Shown here piece by piece: positions 45,122-53,978 of a DNA stretch of 64,000 bases. How positions within the stretch are numbered: position 1 is the first letter of the stretch; the number at the start of each line of letters is the position of its first letter. The notes beneath the pieces were generated by a model. The model had not been told where the DNA came from, did not search any database, and was given only the letters and a program-made list of their open reading frames with translations. Source of the DNA: Saccharopolyspora gloriosae (GTDB lineage: Bacteria > Actinomycetota > Actinomycetes > Mycobacteriales > Pseudonocardiaceae); NCBI RefSeq assembly GCF_014203325.1, contig NZ_JACHIV010000001.1, positions 3,225,501-3,289,500 on the forward strand, given 5' to 3'. Made by a program: the position numbers and the translations under genes.

Positions 45122-46431
45122 CGGGAACGACGACGGCGCCGGGCACCACCGCTCCCGGCGAGTCCGGGCGGCTCGGCGAGGACGAACTCCGCGCCCTGCA
45201 ACTGGAACGCCTCCAGTGGACGCTGGACCACGCGTACCGCAACGTCGCCTTCTACCGCGCCAAGTTCGACGCCGCCGGGGTGCATCCGAGCGACTGCCGG
45301 AGCCTGGCGGACCTCGCGAAGTTCCCCGCCACCACCAAGGACGACCTGCGGGCCAACTACCCCTTCGGCGCGTTCGCCGTCCCCCGCGAGCAGGTCAGCC
45401 GCATCCACGCCTCCAGCGGCACCACCGGGCAGCCCACCGTCGTCGGCTACACCCGCAACGACCTGCAGGTGTGGGCGGAGGTGGTGGCCCGCTCCATCCG
45501 GGCCGCGGGCGGCGGCCCCGGCGACCTGGTGCACATCTCCTACGGGTACGGCCTGTTCACCGGCGGGCTCGGCGCGCACTACGGCGCGGAGCACCTCGGC
45601 TGCACCGTGGTCCCCGCCTCCGGCGGGATGACGGCGCGCCAAGCGCAACTGATCCGCGACTTCCGGCCGGACCTGATCATGGTGACGCCGAGCTACATGC
45701 TCACCCTCGTCGACGAACTGCGGCGCCAGGGCATCGATCCGCGCGACACCGGGCTGCGCGCGGGGATCTTCGGCGCCGAGCCGTGGACCGAGGACATGCG
45801 CCGCGAGATCGAGCAGGCGCTCGGCATCGACGCGGTCGACATCTACGGGCTGTCCGAGGTGATGGGACCCGGCGTCGCGGCCGAGTTCGCCGAGACCAAG
45901 GACGGGCTGCACATCTGGGAGGACCACTTCTACCCCGAGGTGATCGACCCCGTCCTCGGCGATCCGCTTCCCGACGGCGAATCCGGGGAGCTGCTGTTCA
46001 CCTCGTTGACGAAGGACGCCCTGCCGATCATCCGCTACCGCACCCGCGACCTGACCCGGCTGCTGCCGGGGACCGCGCGCCCGGCGATGCGGCGGATGGA
46101 GCGGATCACGGGGCGCAGCGACGACCTGATCATCCTGCGCGGCGTCAACGTCTTCCCCACTCAGATCGAGGAACTCGTGCTGCGCGCCGACGGGCTGTCG
46201 CCGCACTTCCAGATCACGTTGTCCCGCCGCGAGCGGATGGACCACATGACGATCCGCGTCGAAGCGCTCGACGACACGACCGCCGACCAGCGACGAGCCG
46301 CACCCGCCTCGCTGACCAGGGCGGTCAAGGACGCGGTGGGCATCACCGCGGAGATCGCCGTCGTCGACCCCGGCACGCTCGAACGCTCGGTGGGCAAGCT
46401 GCGCCGGGTGCGCGACGAGCGCGGCGCATGA
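45118..46431 (+). CDS. paaK: Phenylacetate-CoA ligase
   Basis: A 437-aa adenylating ligase: ASSGTTGQPTVVGYT (P-loop), GIFGAEPWTEDMR, IYGLSEVMGPGVA, FTSLTKDALPIIRYRTRDL and the C-terminal ILRGVNVFPTQIEELVL. It activates phenylacetate to phenylacetyl-CoA, the entry step of the pathway and the maker of the PaaR effector. Size equals E. coli PaaK (437). Coupled to paaI and paaR by 4-nt overlaps. Confidence 0.94.
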   Translation: MTGTTTAPGTTAPGESGRLGEDELRALQLERLQWTLDHAYRNVAFYRAKFDAAGVHPSDCRSLADLAKFPATTKDDLRANYPFGAFAVPREQVSRIHASSGTTGQPTVVGYTRNDLQVWAEVVARSIRAAGGGPGDLVHISYGYGLFTGGLGAHYGAEHLGCTVVPASGGMTARQAQLIRDFRPDLIMVTPSYMLTLVDELRRQGIDPRDTGLRAGIFGAEPWTEDMRREIEQALGIDAVDIYGLSEVMGPGVAAEFAETKDGLHIWEDHFYPEVIDPVLGDPLPDGESGELLFTSLTKDALPIIRYRTRDLTRLLPGTARPAMRRMERITGRSDDLIILRGVNVFPTQIEELVLRADGLSPHFQITLSRRERMDHMTIRVEALDDTTADQRRAAPASLTRAVKDAVGITAEIAVVDPGTLERSVGKLRRVRDERGA

Positions 46432-47030
46432 CCCGCGGACGGGGCAGGCCCGGCCACGACGTGGATTCGCTGCTGCGCGTCGCGGCGGTCGTCTTCCACG
46501 AACGCGGCTACGACGGCACCAGCATGGAGGAGCTGGCCAAGCGCCTCGGCATCACCAAATCCGCGATCTACCACCACGTCTCCGGCAAGCAGGAGCTGCT
46601 GCGCCGCACGGTGGACCGCGCGCTGGACGCGCTGCTGGCCGTGACCGCCGAACCGGAATCCCGCGAGGGGCCCGCGATCGACCGGTTGCGCCACGTGGTG
46701 CGGCGCAGCGTGCACGTGCTCGTCGAGGAGCAACCGTTCGTGACGGTGCTGCTGCGGGTCCGCGGCAACAGCGAGGTGGAGCGCGCCGCGCTCGTCCGCC
46801 GTCGCGAGATCGACGCGTTCCTCGGCGCCCTGGTCGCGGAGGCGGAACGCGACGGCAGCCTGCGCTCCGACCTCGACCCGGCGCTGACCAGCCGGTTGCT
46901 GTTCGGAACGATCAACTCGATCATCGAGTGGTACCGCCCGCAGCCCGGTCTGGACGCCGCCGCGCTCGCCGACGCGGTCACCAAGCTCACCTTCGAAGGT
47001 TTGGAGGGCTGCCCCGGCGAACGGCCTTGA
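46428..47030 (+). CDS. paaR: TetR-family regulator PaaR
   Basis: A 200-aa TetR protein. The DNA-binding helices are in RVAAVVFHERGYDGTSMEEL and AKRLGITKSAIYHHVSGKQE; the effector domain follows. Position at the end of the paaI-paaK operon and the two matching operators point to it as the phenylacetyl-CoA-responsive repressor known from other paa clusters. ATG overlaps the paaK stop, so it would be autoregulated together with paaK. The operator-regulator link is inferred. Confidence 0.88.
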   Translation: MTRGRGRPGHDVDSLLRVAAVVFHERGYDGTSMEELAKRLGITKSAIYHHVSGKQELLRRTVDRALDALLAVTAEPESREGPAIDRLRHVVRRSVHVLVEEQPFVTVLLRVRGNSEVERAALVRRREIDAFLGALVAEAERDGSLRSDLDPALTSRLLFGTINSIIEWYRPQPGLDAAALADAVTKLTFEGLEGCPGERP

Positions 47031-47438
47031 TCAGTCCTGTTCGGAATGCACGATCGGGACACCGCACAAGCCCGTGGTGGGGCCGTCCTCGGGTTCGCCG
47101 AGGTCGCGGCTCCGGACCGCCGCCGCTCGCACGGCAGCACCGACCCTCGTGGCCACCGGGTTGTTGCCGGAAGCCCGAAGCGGGATCGCTTCCCGGTGGC
47201 AACAGGGACCATGGACCATGTCGGTCCCGCGCGGCGCGCGGCTAGCGTGGAGCCGCGTTGCGCAAGGCTGCGCGCGGGGAAACCGATCGACGCGCGCTCG
47301 AAGCACGCCAGCTGAGAGGCGTGCGGGTTCAGCTGGACGGCCCGCACCGCGCCTGCCGGCGGCGCGAGATGCGGTCGCACGCCTCCAGCGGTTCGGCGCC
47401 GTCGCCGCCACGGTCCGGTTTCAAGCGGGGGTTCAACC
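47031..47438. other. Gene-free region before the LuxR-type regulator
   Basis: No frame shows codon bias. It contains an imperfect hairpin (47163-47174 with 47188-47203) and an alternative pairing CCACCGGG (47153-47160) with CCCGGTGG (47192-47199). The two cannot form together. This may be a terminator or leader. Confidence 0.3.
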
Positions 47439-48173
47439 ATGATCGAGGTCGCTGTCATCGCCCCGAACCGGTTCTACCGGGAGGGCTTGGCGCTCATCCT
47501 GCGGAACATCGGCGGATTCCACGTGATCGCCGCCGTATCTCGGCCCGAGGAGATCGCACCGCTGTCGGCGGTGCGCGGGGTGATCCTGTTCGATGTGGTG
47601 GACTCCGGCGACGGGCTCGGCGCGGTGGGCTCGCTGGCGGCCCGCAACCCCGGGCTGCCGATCGTCGTGCTGGGCGTGTCCGAGGACGAAGTCGACATCA
47701 TCGCGTATGCCGAGATGGGCGCCGCCGGTTACCTGACGCGGGAGCAGCCGATCGCCGAACTGGGGCGCACCATCGAAAGCGCCGCGACCGGCGAGCTGCG
47801 CTGTTCGCCGCGGGTCGCGGCGGCCCTGAGCCACCGGGTGGCCGAGCTGACCGCCGAACTGCGGCCCGGCGGCCCGCTGGAGCCGTTGAGCAGGCGGGAA
47901 GCCGAGATCACCGAACTGCTGGAGCAGGGGTTGTCGAACCAGGAGATCTCCCGACGGCTGTGCATCGCGTTGCCGACGGTGAAGAACCACGTGCACCACA
48001 TCCTGGACAAGCTGGGGCTGCGGGCGCGCGCCGAGGCCGCCAGCCGGGCCCGCCGCCAGCGCCTCAACCACTCCGCGCTGATCCGGTCGAACAACGGGGT
48101 TCGAGCGAACCGCGCGGAGACCGCCCTGCACCGGGCCGACGCGCGAGGTGGTCCGGTCTCGGCCCCGAGCTGA
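47439..48173 (+). CDS. LuxR-family response regulator with atypical receiver
   Basis: A 244-aa NarL/FixJ-type regulator. The C-terminal LuxR helix-turn-helix is clear (LSRREAEITELLEQGLSNQE, LCIALPTVKNHVHHILDKLG). The N-terminal receiver keeps Asp at about 52 (ILFDVVDS) but lacks the acidic pair near the N-terminus (VIAPNRFYREGL), and the conserved Lys is replaced (YLTREQP). It may therefore not be regulated by phosphorylation. No histidine kinase gene is adjacent. The ~45-residue C-terminal tail after the HTH is basic and looks disordered. Confidence 0.82.
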   Translation: MIEVAVIAPNRFYREGLALILRNIGGFHVIAAVSRPEEIAPLSAVRGVILFDVVDSGDGLGAVGSLAARNPGLPIVVLGVSEDEVDIIAYAEMGAAGYLTREQPIAELGRTIESAATGELRCSPRVAAALSHRVAELTAELRPGGPLEPLSRREAEITELLEQGLSNQEISRRLCIALPTVKNHVHHILDKLGLRARAEAASRARRQRLNHSALIRSNNGVRANRAETALHRADARGGPVSAPS

Positions 48174-48530
48174 CGGCCCCGTTCCCCCGGCCTCCGATCA
48201 GCGGTCTCACCTGCTCCTGCCGCGCAACCGCCGGTTCAGGTGCGCCGAGCCCGCCGCAGACCCGTTCGGACGCGGCTCCTTCGCGCGTCGGCCGGTGGTA
48301 CTAGCGAGCACGAGCTCAGTCGCGCGAACCGGTGGCTCGCGGACGCGGCTCGACACCGGCACGTGATCCGCGTGATCGGTCACCGCGTGCCAGGACCAAC
48401 CCCCAATGAACCCGCCGGACCATTTCGGCCGCGTGCGCACGGAGGTGTACTCGGGACGGGTTTCGGCACATCGGCGGAGGGCGCCGCCGAAGCCCGCCAC
48501 CCGATCCGGACACCTCACCGGGAGGACGCC
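48174..48530. other. Gene-free region before the LysM gene
   Basis: A 357-bp stretch in which I see no gene with codon bias and no clear signal. The LysM gene's ribosome site (GGGAGG) ends it. Confidence 0.4.
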
Positions 48531-48875
48531 ATGACGAACTGCAACACCTACCGGGTCCAGACCCATGACACGCTCAGCGAGATCGGCGTCTGGTTCCACG
48601 TTCCGTGGCAGGAACTCGCGCGGATCAACAAGATCGAGGACCCGGACCACATCGAGGTCGGCGAGTTGTTGTTCCTGACCGAGGACGAGAACGTGTGCAA
48701 CGCCTACCAGATCAAGCCCGGCGACACGCTCTCCGAGCTCGCCGAGCGGTTCCACGTCGGGATGCGGCAGCTCGCGCACTACAACCACATCCTGAACCCG
48801 GACCAGATCCAGGCCGGAGCCACCCTCTGCGTTCCGCTGCCCGCCCACGTGGGCGCGGGACAACCGCAGGCATAG
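48531..48875 (+). CDS. Two-LysM-domain protein without signal peptide
   Basis: A 114-aa protein consisting almost only of two LysM modules (YRVQTHDTLSEIGVWFHVPW to IEVGELLFL, and YQIKPGDTLSELAERFHVGM to IQAGATLCVP). ATG at 48531 follows GGGAGG by 5 nt and the upstream frame has no codon bias, so no signal peptide is hidden there. LysM modules normally bind peptidoglycan or chitin outside the cell; a bare cytosolic pair is unusual. It may be exported by a non-Sec route, or bind an intracellular glycan. Confidence 0.82.
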   Translation: MTNCNTYRVQTHDTLSEIGVWFHVPWQELARINKIEDPDHIEVGELLFLTEDENVCNAYQIKPGDTLSELAERFHVGMRQLAHYNHILNPDQIQAGATLCVPLPAHVGAGQPQA

Positions 48876-48969
48876 CGGGGTCAGGCCGTGATCGGGTCCC
48901 CATCGCCCCGAGCGCTTCGGCCGGTGCGGTGGGATCCGCTCGTGAGCGGGTGGGCAAGGCCCCGGAGCC

Positions 48970-50475
48970 TCAGGACGTGCCCAGTGCGGACTCGGCGACC
49001 GGCTCGTCGTGCAGTCGCAGGGCGAAGTGCAGGTCGTAGCGGACCGACGGGCCGTGCAGCAGGGACCGTTCGAGCAGCCGCTCGATGCGCACGATCCGCT
49101 TGCGCACCGCCGGAACCGACAGGCCCAGGGTGCGCGCCGCCTGCTCCAGCCGGGCCCCGCCGCCCAGCCACGCGCGGAGCGTGTCGAGCAGGTGCTCCTC
49201 GGCGTGGTGCAGCGGTTCGAGCTGCCGCGCCGTCCAGGCCCGGACCGCGTCGGTCTCCAGCAGGTCCGGGAGGTCCGCCTCGTCGGGTTCGGCGGGCGGT
49301 TCGGCGGACCGGGCGGCCAAGCGCAGCGCCAAGTGCAGCCGAGCCTGGGTGGGCAGGTCCCGCACGTCGCAGTCGAGGATGCGGTCGAGCTGCGCCAACC
49401 TCGACGTCAGCGTGTTGCGGTGGATCTTGAGCTGGCGGGTGGCGCTGGTGCCGAGGGTCAGCCACGACCCCAGCGTCAGCTCCAAGGTCGCCGCGTCCGG
49501 GTCCTGGGTGCGGGCGGGAACGAACGCGCGCAGCGGCGCCAGGACCCGCGTGGCCCAGCCCTCCCCCTCCGGTCCGACGATCGCGGCGAGGCTCTCCTGG
49601 AAGGCGAACAGCTCGAAGGAACCGGCCCCGCCGCGAGCCGCGGCCAGCGCGTGGAAGCCCTGCTCGTAAGCGACCCCGACTTCGCGCAGCGACACGACCC
49701 GGCTCACGCCCACCCGGATCCGCTCCTGCCCGGCCACGACCCCGCGCACCAGGTCCGCCACGGCGTCGGCGGGGCGGTGGCGTTCGTGCTCGCCCGCGGG
49801 AACCAGCGCGATCAGGTGCTTGACGTACACCGGGCAGTGCACGATCCACGCCCGGCCGCCGGTGAGGCGCGCGATCCGCGCCGCGAGCGAATCCCGATCG
49901 GCCTTGTCCGCTTCGATCACGTAGAGCGTGAGGAACGCGGGCAGCCGCGGGGTGAGGGTGCTCGCGACCCGCTGGGCGCTGTCGGTGTGCCCCATCAGCA
50001 GCAGGTGGATCACGACCTCGCGGATCGCGGTGGCGGCCTGGCCGACGCGCTGCGCGGCCCGCAGCGCCTCGTCGGAATGCCAGCGCATCGACAGCAGCCG
50101 GGCCGCGTCCGCGATGAGCCGGTCGACGCCCTGGTAGGCCGCCGCCCGCGCCGAGATCAGCAGGATCGGCGCGTCCGCGCCGAGGGCCTGCGCGGAGATC
50201 AGCCGGTCGTCGTGGTGCACCGCCGCGGAATGCGCCTGGCCCGTCCGGATCCGGTCCAGGTCGGGCGCGATCGCGGCCACGGCGGCCGGATTCACGGGAG
50301 GGCCTTCCGCGACCGGTTCGCCCGCGGCGTCGACCAGCGCCGCCTCACCGCGCACGGCGTCGGCTACCCGGCGCAGCAGCAGTCTCGTGCCGTCGGGGCT
50401 CAACGCGTCGTGGTGCAAACGGCGGAGCCGTTCGGCGTCACCGTCCGGTTCAGTGGGTGGGGTCCGCTGCTGCAC
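48970..50475 (-). CDS. PucR/CdaR-family regulator with two C-terminal HTH motifs
   Basis: A 501-aa regulator. The N-terminal part (LLLRRVADAVRGEAALVDAA) looks like a GAF-type sensor. A GGDEF-like/CdaR middle domain follows (around YEQGFHALAAARGGAG). There are two PucR-type helix-turn-helix segments: RQLKIHRNTLTSRLAQLDRI at ~355-380 and ARTLGLSVPAVRKRIVRIER at ~450-475. The usual PucR protein has one. Neighbour of the citrate transporter gene, transcribed in the same direction after a 317-bp gap; a role in its control is possible but unproven. Confidence 0.78.
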   Translation of the reverse strand: MQQRTPPTEPDGDAERLRRLHHDALSPDGTRLLLRRVADAVRGEAALVDAAGEPVAEGPPVNPAAVAAIAPDLDRIRTGQAHSAAVHHDDRLISAQALGADAPILLISARAAAYQGVDRLIADAARLLSMRWHSDEALRAAQRVGQAATAIREVVIHLLLMGHTDSAQRVASTLTPRLPAFLTLYVIEADKADRDSLAARIARLTGGRAWIVHCPVYVKHLIALVPAGEHERHRPADAVADLVRGVVAGQERIRVGVSRVVSLREVGVAYEQGFHALAAARGGAGSFELFAFQESLAAIVGPEGEGWATRVLAPLRAFVPARTQDPDAATLELTLGSWLTLGTSATRQLKIHRNTLTSRLAQLDRILDCDVRDLPTQARLHLALRLAARSAEPPAEPDEADLPDLLETDAVRAWTARQLEPLHHAEEHLLDTLRAWLGGGARLEQAARTLGLSVPAVRKRIVRIERLLERSLLHGPSVRYDLHFALRLHDEPVAESALGTS

Positions 50476-50792
50476 GGCAGTCGACCTTATCGGCCGTGCA
50501 CGAGACGTGGCGCGATCGGCCCTGGACAGCGCAATGCCACGCTGGCATATTCCATTCGGCGCGATCTCTCATTCACGCAGCAATTTATTACCGGATTCCC
50601 GGTCGGCTGGGCAAGATGAAACTTCCCGCGAAGTGGATCAAGCTCTAATCTTGGTCCTTCGCAGGGGGCATCGAGTTCGGGCGACCTGGGGGCGCCCGAA
50701 CTCGGTCAACGACAGCCTCGCTCCGATCGCGAGCGGGCCGGTACTTCACGCGGCAGGCGGGACCCTCCCCGGACTCGCCTGCCGCGTGGAGA
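50476..50792. other. Intergenic region with two terminator-like hairpins
   Basis: Hairpin 50747-50759 with 50776-50788 (13 bp) ends the citrate transporter gene, and hairpin 50672-50683 with 50693-50704 (12 bp) follows. The remaining AT-richer part (50560-50660) is a likely promoter for the PucR-family gene. Confidence 0.55.
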
Positions 50793-52157
50793 TCAATGCA
50801 CCGAGATCAGGCCGAGCGCGAACCCGGCCGCGATCACGACCAGCGACACCAGCAACGCCCACTTGATGGCGAACCGGTGCTGGTCACCCAGATCCACCTT
50901 CGCCAGCCCGATCAGCACGTACATCGCGGGCACCAGCGGGCTGAGCATGTGGATCGGCTGGCCCAGCAACGACGCCCGCGCGACCTCCATCGCCGAAATC
51001 CCGTGCTGCGCCGCCGTTTCCGCAAGGATCGGCACCACGCCGAAGTAGAACGCGTCGTTGCTCATGAAGAACGTGAACGGGATGCTCAGCACCGCGATCA
51101 CGATGCTGAAGTACGGGAACAGCGCGTCCGGCATGCCGTGCAGCAGGTACTGCGCCATCTGCTCGATCATCCCGGTGCCCGAGAGCACCCCGGTGAACAC
51201 CGCGGCGGCGAACACCATCGACACCACCGCGACCACGCTGTCCGCGTGCGAGGCGATGCGCGCCGCCTGCTCCTTGATGCTCGGGTAGTTCACGATCAGC
51301 GCGATCCCGGTGCCGATCATGAACAGCACCGCGATGGGCAGCACACCGACGATCAGCGCGACCAGCAGCGCCGCGGTCAGCGCCGCGTTGAACCAGATCA
51401 GCTTCGGCCGCAGGCTCTCGCGGTCCGGGGCCAGCACGTCGAAGTCCCCGCCGGTGCCCGGCCCGTCGGCGGCATCGGACTCCGATCCGCCCAGGCCGCC
51501 GCCGCCCGCGCCCACACCGGCCGGCACCGGTTCGGCGCTGCGCGCCCGCAGCTTCGCCCGCTCCCGCAGACCGAGCACGTAGGCGATCACGAACACCGCC
51601 ACCAGTCCGGCACCCAGCGCCGGGATCATCGGCACGAACATCTCCTGCGGGTCCAGACGCAGCACGCTCGCCGCCCGCGCCGCCGGACCGCCCCACGGGA
51701 CGATGTTGAGGATGGCGTTGGTCATGCAGGCCAAGCCGGTCATCAGCACCGGGCTGACCTCCAGCTTGCGGTAGATCGGCAGCAGCGCCGACACCGTGAT
51801 CATGAACGTCGTGGTGCCGTCGCCGTCGAGCGAGACCACGGCGACCAGCGCCACCGTTCCCATGATCAGCTTCAGCGGGTCGTTGCCGGTGAGCCGGACG
51901 ACCACCCGCGCCACCGGGTCGAACAACCCCGCGTCGATCATGATTCCGAAGTAGAGGATGGCGAACATCAGCATCGCCGCGGTCGGCGCCAGCGAGGTGA
52001 TGCCCTCGGTGACCATGTCGCCCAGATCAGGGGCGAAACCGGCTATCACCGCGAAGATCGCCGGAATGACGATCAGCGCGACCATCGGGGCCAGCCGCTT
52101 GCTCATCACCAGATAGAGAAAGACCGCCACCATTGCCAACCCGAGCAACGCGATCAA
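50793..52157 (-). CDS. CitMHS-family citrate-metal:H+ symporter
   Basis: A 454-aa membrane protein with about 11-12 hydrophobic segments. CitMHS/ion-transporter superfamily features include LDGDGTTTFMITVSALLP, MTNAILNIVPWGGPAARAAS and FTFFMSNDAFYFGVVPILAE. A Gly/Ser-rich acidic cytoplasmic loop (GAGGGGLGGSESD) divides two halves. It imports citrate (or another tricarboxylate) complexed with a divalent metal. A TTG at 52157 with AAGGGGGG 7 nt upstream is the most likely start; a GTG at 52199 would add 14 residues. It diverges from a CitA/CitB-type two-component system that probably controls it. Confidence 0.88.
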   Translation of the reverse strand: MIALLGLAMVAVFLYLVMSKRLAPMVALIVIPAIFAVIAGFAPDLGDMVTEGITSLAPTAAMLMFAILYFGIMIDAGLFDPVARVVVRLTGNDPLKLIMGTVALVAVVSLDGDGTTTFMITVSALLPIYRKLEVSPVLMTGLACMTNAILNIVPWGGPAARAASVLRLDPQEMFVPMIPALGAGLVAVFVIAYVLGLRERAKLRARSAEPVPAGVGAGGGGLGGSESDAADGPGTGGDFDVLAPDRESLRPKLIWFNAALTAALLVALIVGVLPIAVLFMIGTGIALIVNYPSIKEQAARIASHADSVVAVVSMVFAAAVFTGVLSGTGMIEQMAQYLLHGMPDALFPYFSIVIAVLSIPFTFFMSNDAFYFGVVPILAETAAQHGISAMEVARASLLGQPIHMLSPLVPAMYVLIGLAKVDLGDQHRFAIKWALLVSLVVIAAGFALGLISVH

Positions 52158-52358
52158 CGCACTACCCCCCTTCGAACCACGACGTGGCCCACGTAACACC
52201 GTTGTTTCATTTCGCGGAACCGTAGGTGCTGCACGCCCGGGGCGGGAGGGTTGCGGATGTTGTACGCCTATTCCGCGTTCGGCGCGTTCTGCTCGTTCTG
52301 CTCACCGCCCGCAGCCGCGCGTCCCGGCCGCGCCGAAACGGCTGGGTAGGGTCGCGGC

Positions 52359-53978
52359 ATGTCCCGCCGCCCCATGCGGTTCGCCCGGCAGGTGCTCGCG
52401 TTGCAGATCGGGCTGATCGTCCTGGTCACCGGCATCGGTTTCGCGATCGCCGCCGCCCTGCTCGACCGCGGTCTCGTCGAGCAGTACGGGCAGCGCGCGC
52501 TCGGCGTGGCGCGCTCGGTCGCCGCCGACGACGAACTCGCCCGCGGCGTCACCGACCCCGCGCTGCACCCGCTGGTCGCGGCGAAGGCCGAACGCGTCCG
52601 AGCCGCCACCGGTGCGCTGTTCATCGTCGTCACCGACAGCCGCGGAGTCCGGCTCTCGCACCCCGTTCCGGAGAAGATCGGCGACCCCGTCAGCACCGAC
52701 CCCTCGGCGGCGCTCACCGGGCGCGAAGCGGTCGACGTGCAGCGCGGCACGCTCGGGTGGTCCGCGCGCGGGAAGGTGCCGCTGCGCACCGCCGACGGCA
52801 CCGTCGTCGGGCAGGTCAGCGTCGGCTTCGACGCCCACGAGATCGACACCGCCTTCCTGCGCCTGCTGGGCACCTCCGCCGGGCTGGCCGCGGGCGCGCT
52901 GCTGCTCGGCGTCGCCGGTGCCGCGCTGCTCACCAGACTGCTCAAGCGGCGCACGCTCGGCCTCGAACCGCACGAACTCGCCGAGCTGGTGCGGCAGCGC
53001 GAAGCGGTGCTCTACGGGATCGGCGAAGGAGTGCTCGCCCTCGACGCCGACGAACGGGTCACGGTGTGCAACGCGGAGACCGAACGGCTGCTGGGCCGCC
53101 CCGTCGAACCGGGCACCCCGGTCCGCGAACTGGACCTGCCGCCCCGGCTGCGCTCCGCGCTGCTGGCGCGGCGGCCGGTCGACAACCTGATCACGGTGAC
53201 CGCGGACCGGGTGCTCGTCGTGCACCACCGCCCGGTTCTCCGCGAGGGCGTCGACCTCGGCGCGGTGGTGACCTTGCGCGACCGCACCGACCTGGACAAG
53301 CTCACCCGCGAACTGGACGCGGTGCGCGGCACCGCCGACGTGCTGCGGGCGCAGCGCCACGAGTTCACCAACCGGCTGCACGCGCTGTCCGGCCTGTTGC
53401 AGACCGGGCACCGCCAGGAAGCCGAGGACTACCTGCAAGCGCTGTTCAGCGGCTCGATCGCCGGGCTGGGGCCGGCGGCCGACGCGGTGCGGGATTCCTA
53501 CCTGGTGTCCTTCCTCGGAGCGAAGAAGGCCGCCGCCGGGGAGAAGGACGTGACCCTGGAACTCGGCGAGACCAGCTGGGTCGCCACCGGCGTGGTCGCG
53601 CCGGTCGAAGTGACCACGGTGCTCGGCAACCTCGTCGACAACGCCTGCGACGCCGCCCGCTCCGGGCGCACCCGGCCGGCCGTGGTGGAGGTCGATCTGC
53701 TCTCCGACGGCACCGCCCTGCACCTGTCGGTGCTCGACAGCGGCGACGGCGTGCCCGCCGCGATGCGTGACGAGGTGTTCACCGAAGGAACGTCCACGAA
53801 AGGCGGCGAGGGCCACGGCATCGGCCTCGCGCTGGCCCGGCAGGCTGCGCACAGCCTCGGCGGCGAGGTCCGGCTCGCCGACCCCGGCGGCGCGGGCCGG
53901 GGCGCGCTGTTCGTGGCCCGGCTGCCCGGCGCGCTGGCCGCGACCGGCGAAACCACCGAACAGGAGACGAAGCGATGA
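52359..53978 (+). CDS. CitA/DcuS-type sensor histidine kinase
   Basis: A 539-aa kinase: TM1 at ~12-35, extracytoplasmic PAS-type sensor ~36-165 with the citrate-sensor-like RLSHPVPEKIGDPVSTD, and TM2 ~168-192. An inner PAS (about 205-310), phospho-acceptor His at about 334 (RHEFTNRLHALSGLL) and an HATPase domain (LVDNACDAA, GHGIGLALAR) follow. It senses an external di/tricarboxylate. Divergent from the citrate transporter, and overlaps its response regulator gene by 4 nt. Confidence 0.9.
   Translation: MSRRPMRFARQVLALQIGLIVLVTGIGFAIAAALLDRGLVEQYGQRALGVARSVAADDELARGVTDPALHPLVAAKAERVRAATGALFIVVTDSRGVRLSHPVPEKIGDPVSTDPSAALTGREAVDVQRGTLGWSARGKVPLRTADGTVVGQVSVGFDAHEIDTAFLRLLGTSAGLAAGALLLGVAGAALLTRLLKRRTLGLEPHELAELVRQREAVLYGIGEGVLALDADERVTVCNAETERLLGRPVEPGTPVRELDLPPRLRSALLARRPVDNLITVTADRVLVVHHRPVLREGVDLGAVVTLRDRTDLDKLTRELDAVRGTADVLRAQRHEFTNRLHALSGLLQTGHRQEAEDYLQALFSGSIAGLGPAADAVRDSYLVSFLGAKKAAAGEKDVTLELGETSWVATGVVAPVEVTTVLGNLVDNACDAARSGRTRPAVVEVDLLSDGTALHLSVLDSGDGVPAAMRDEVFTEGTSTKGGEGHGIGLALARQAAHSLGGEVRLADPGGAGRGALFVARLPGALAATGETTEQETKR

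Noticed and set aside
47031-47438. Small frames between paaR and the LuxR-type gene, and at 48174-48530
   Set aside because: None has codon bias, a ribosome site or a recognisable domain.
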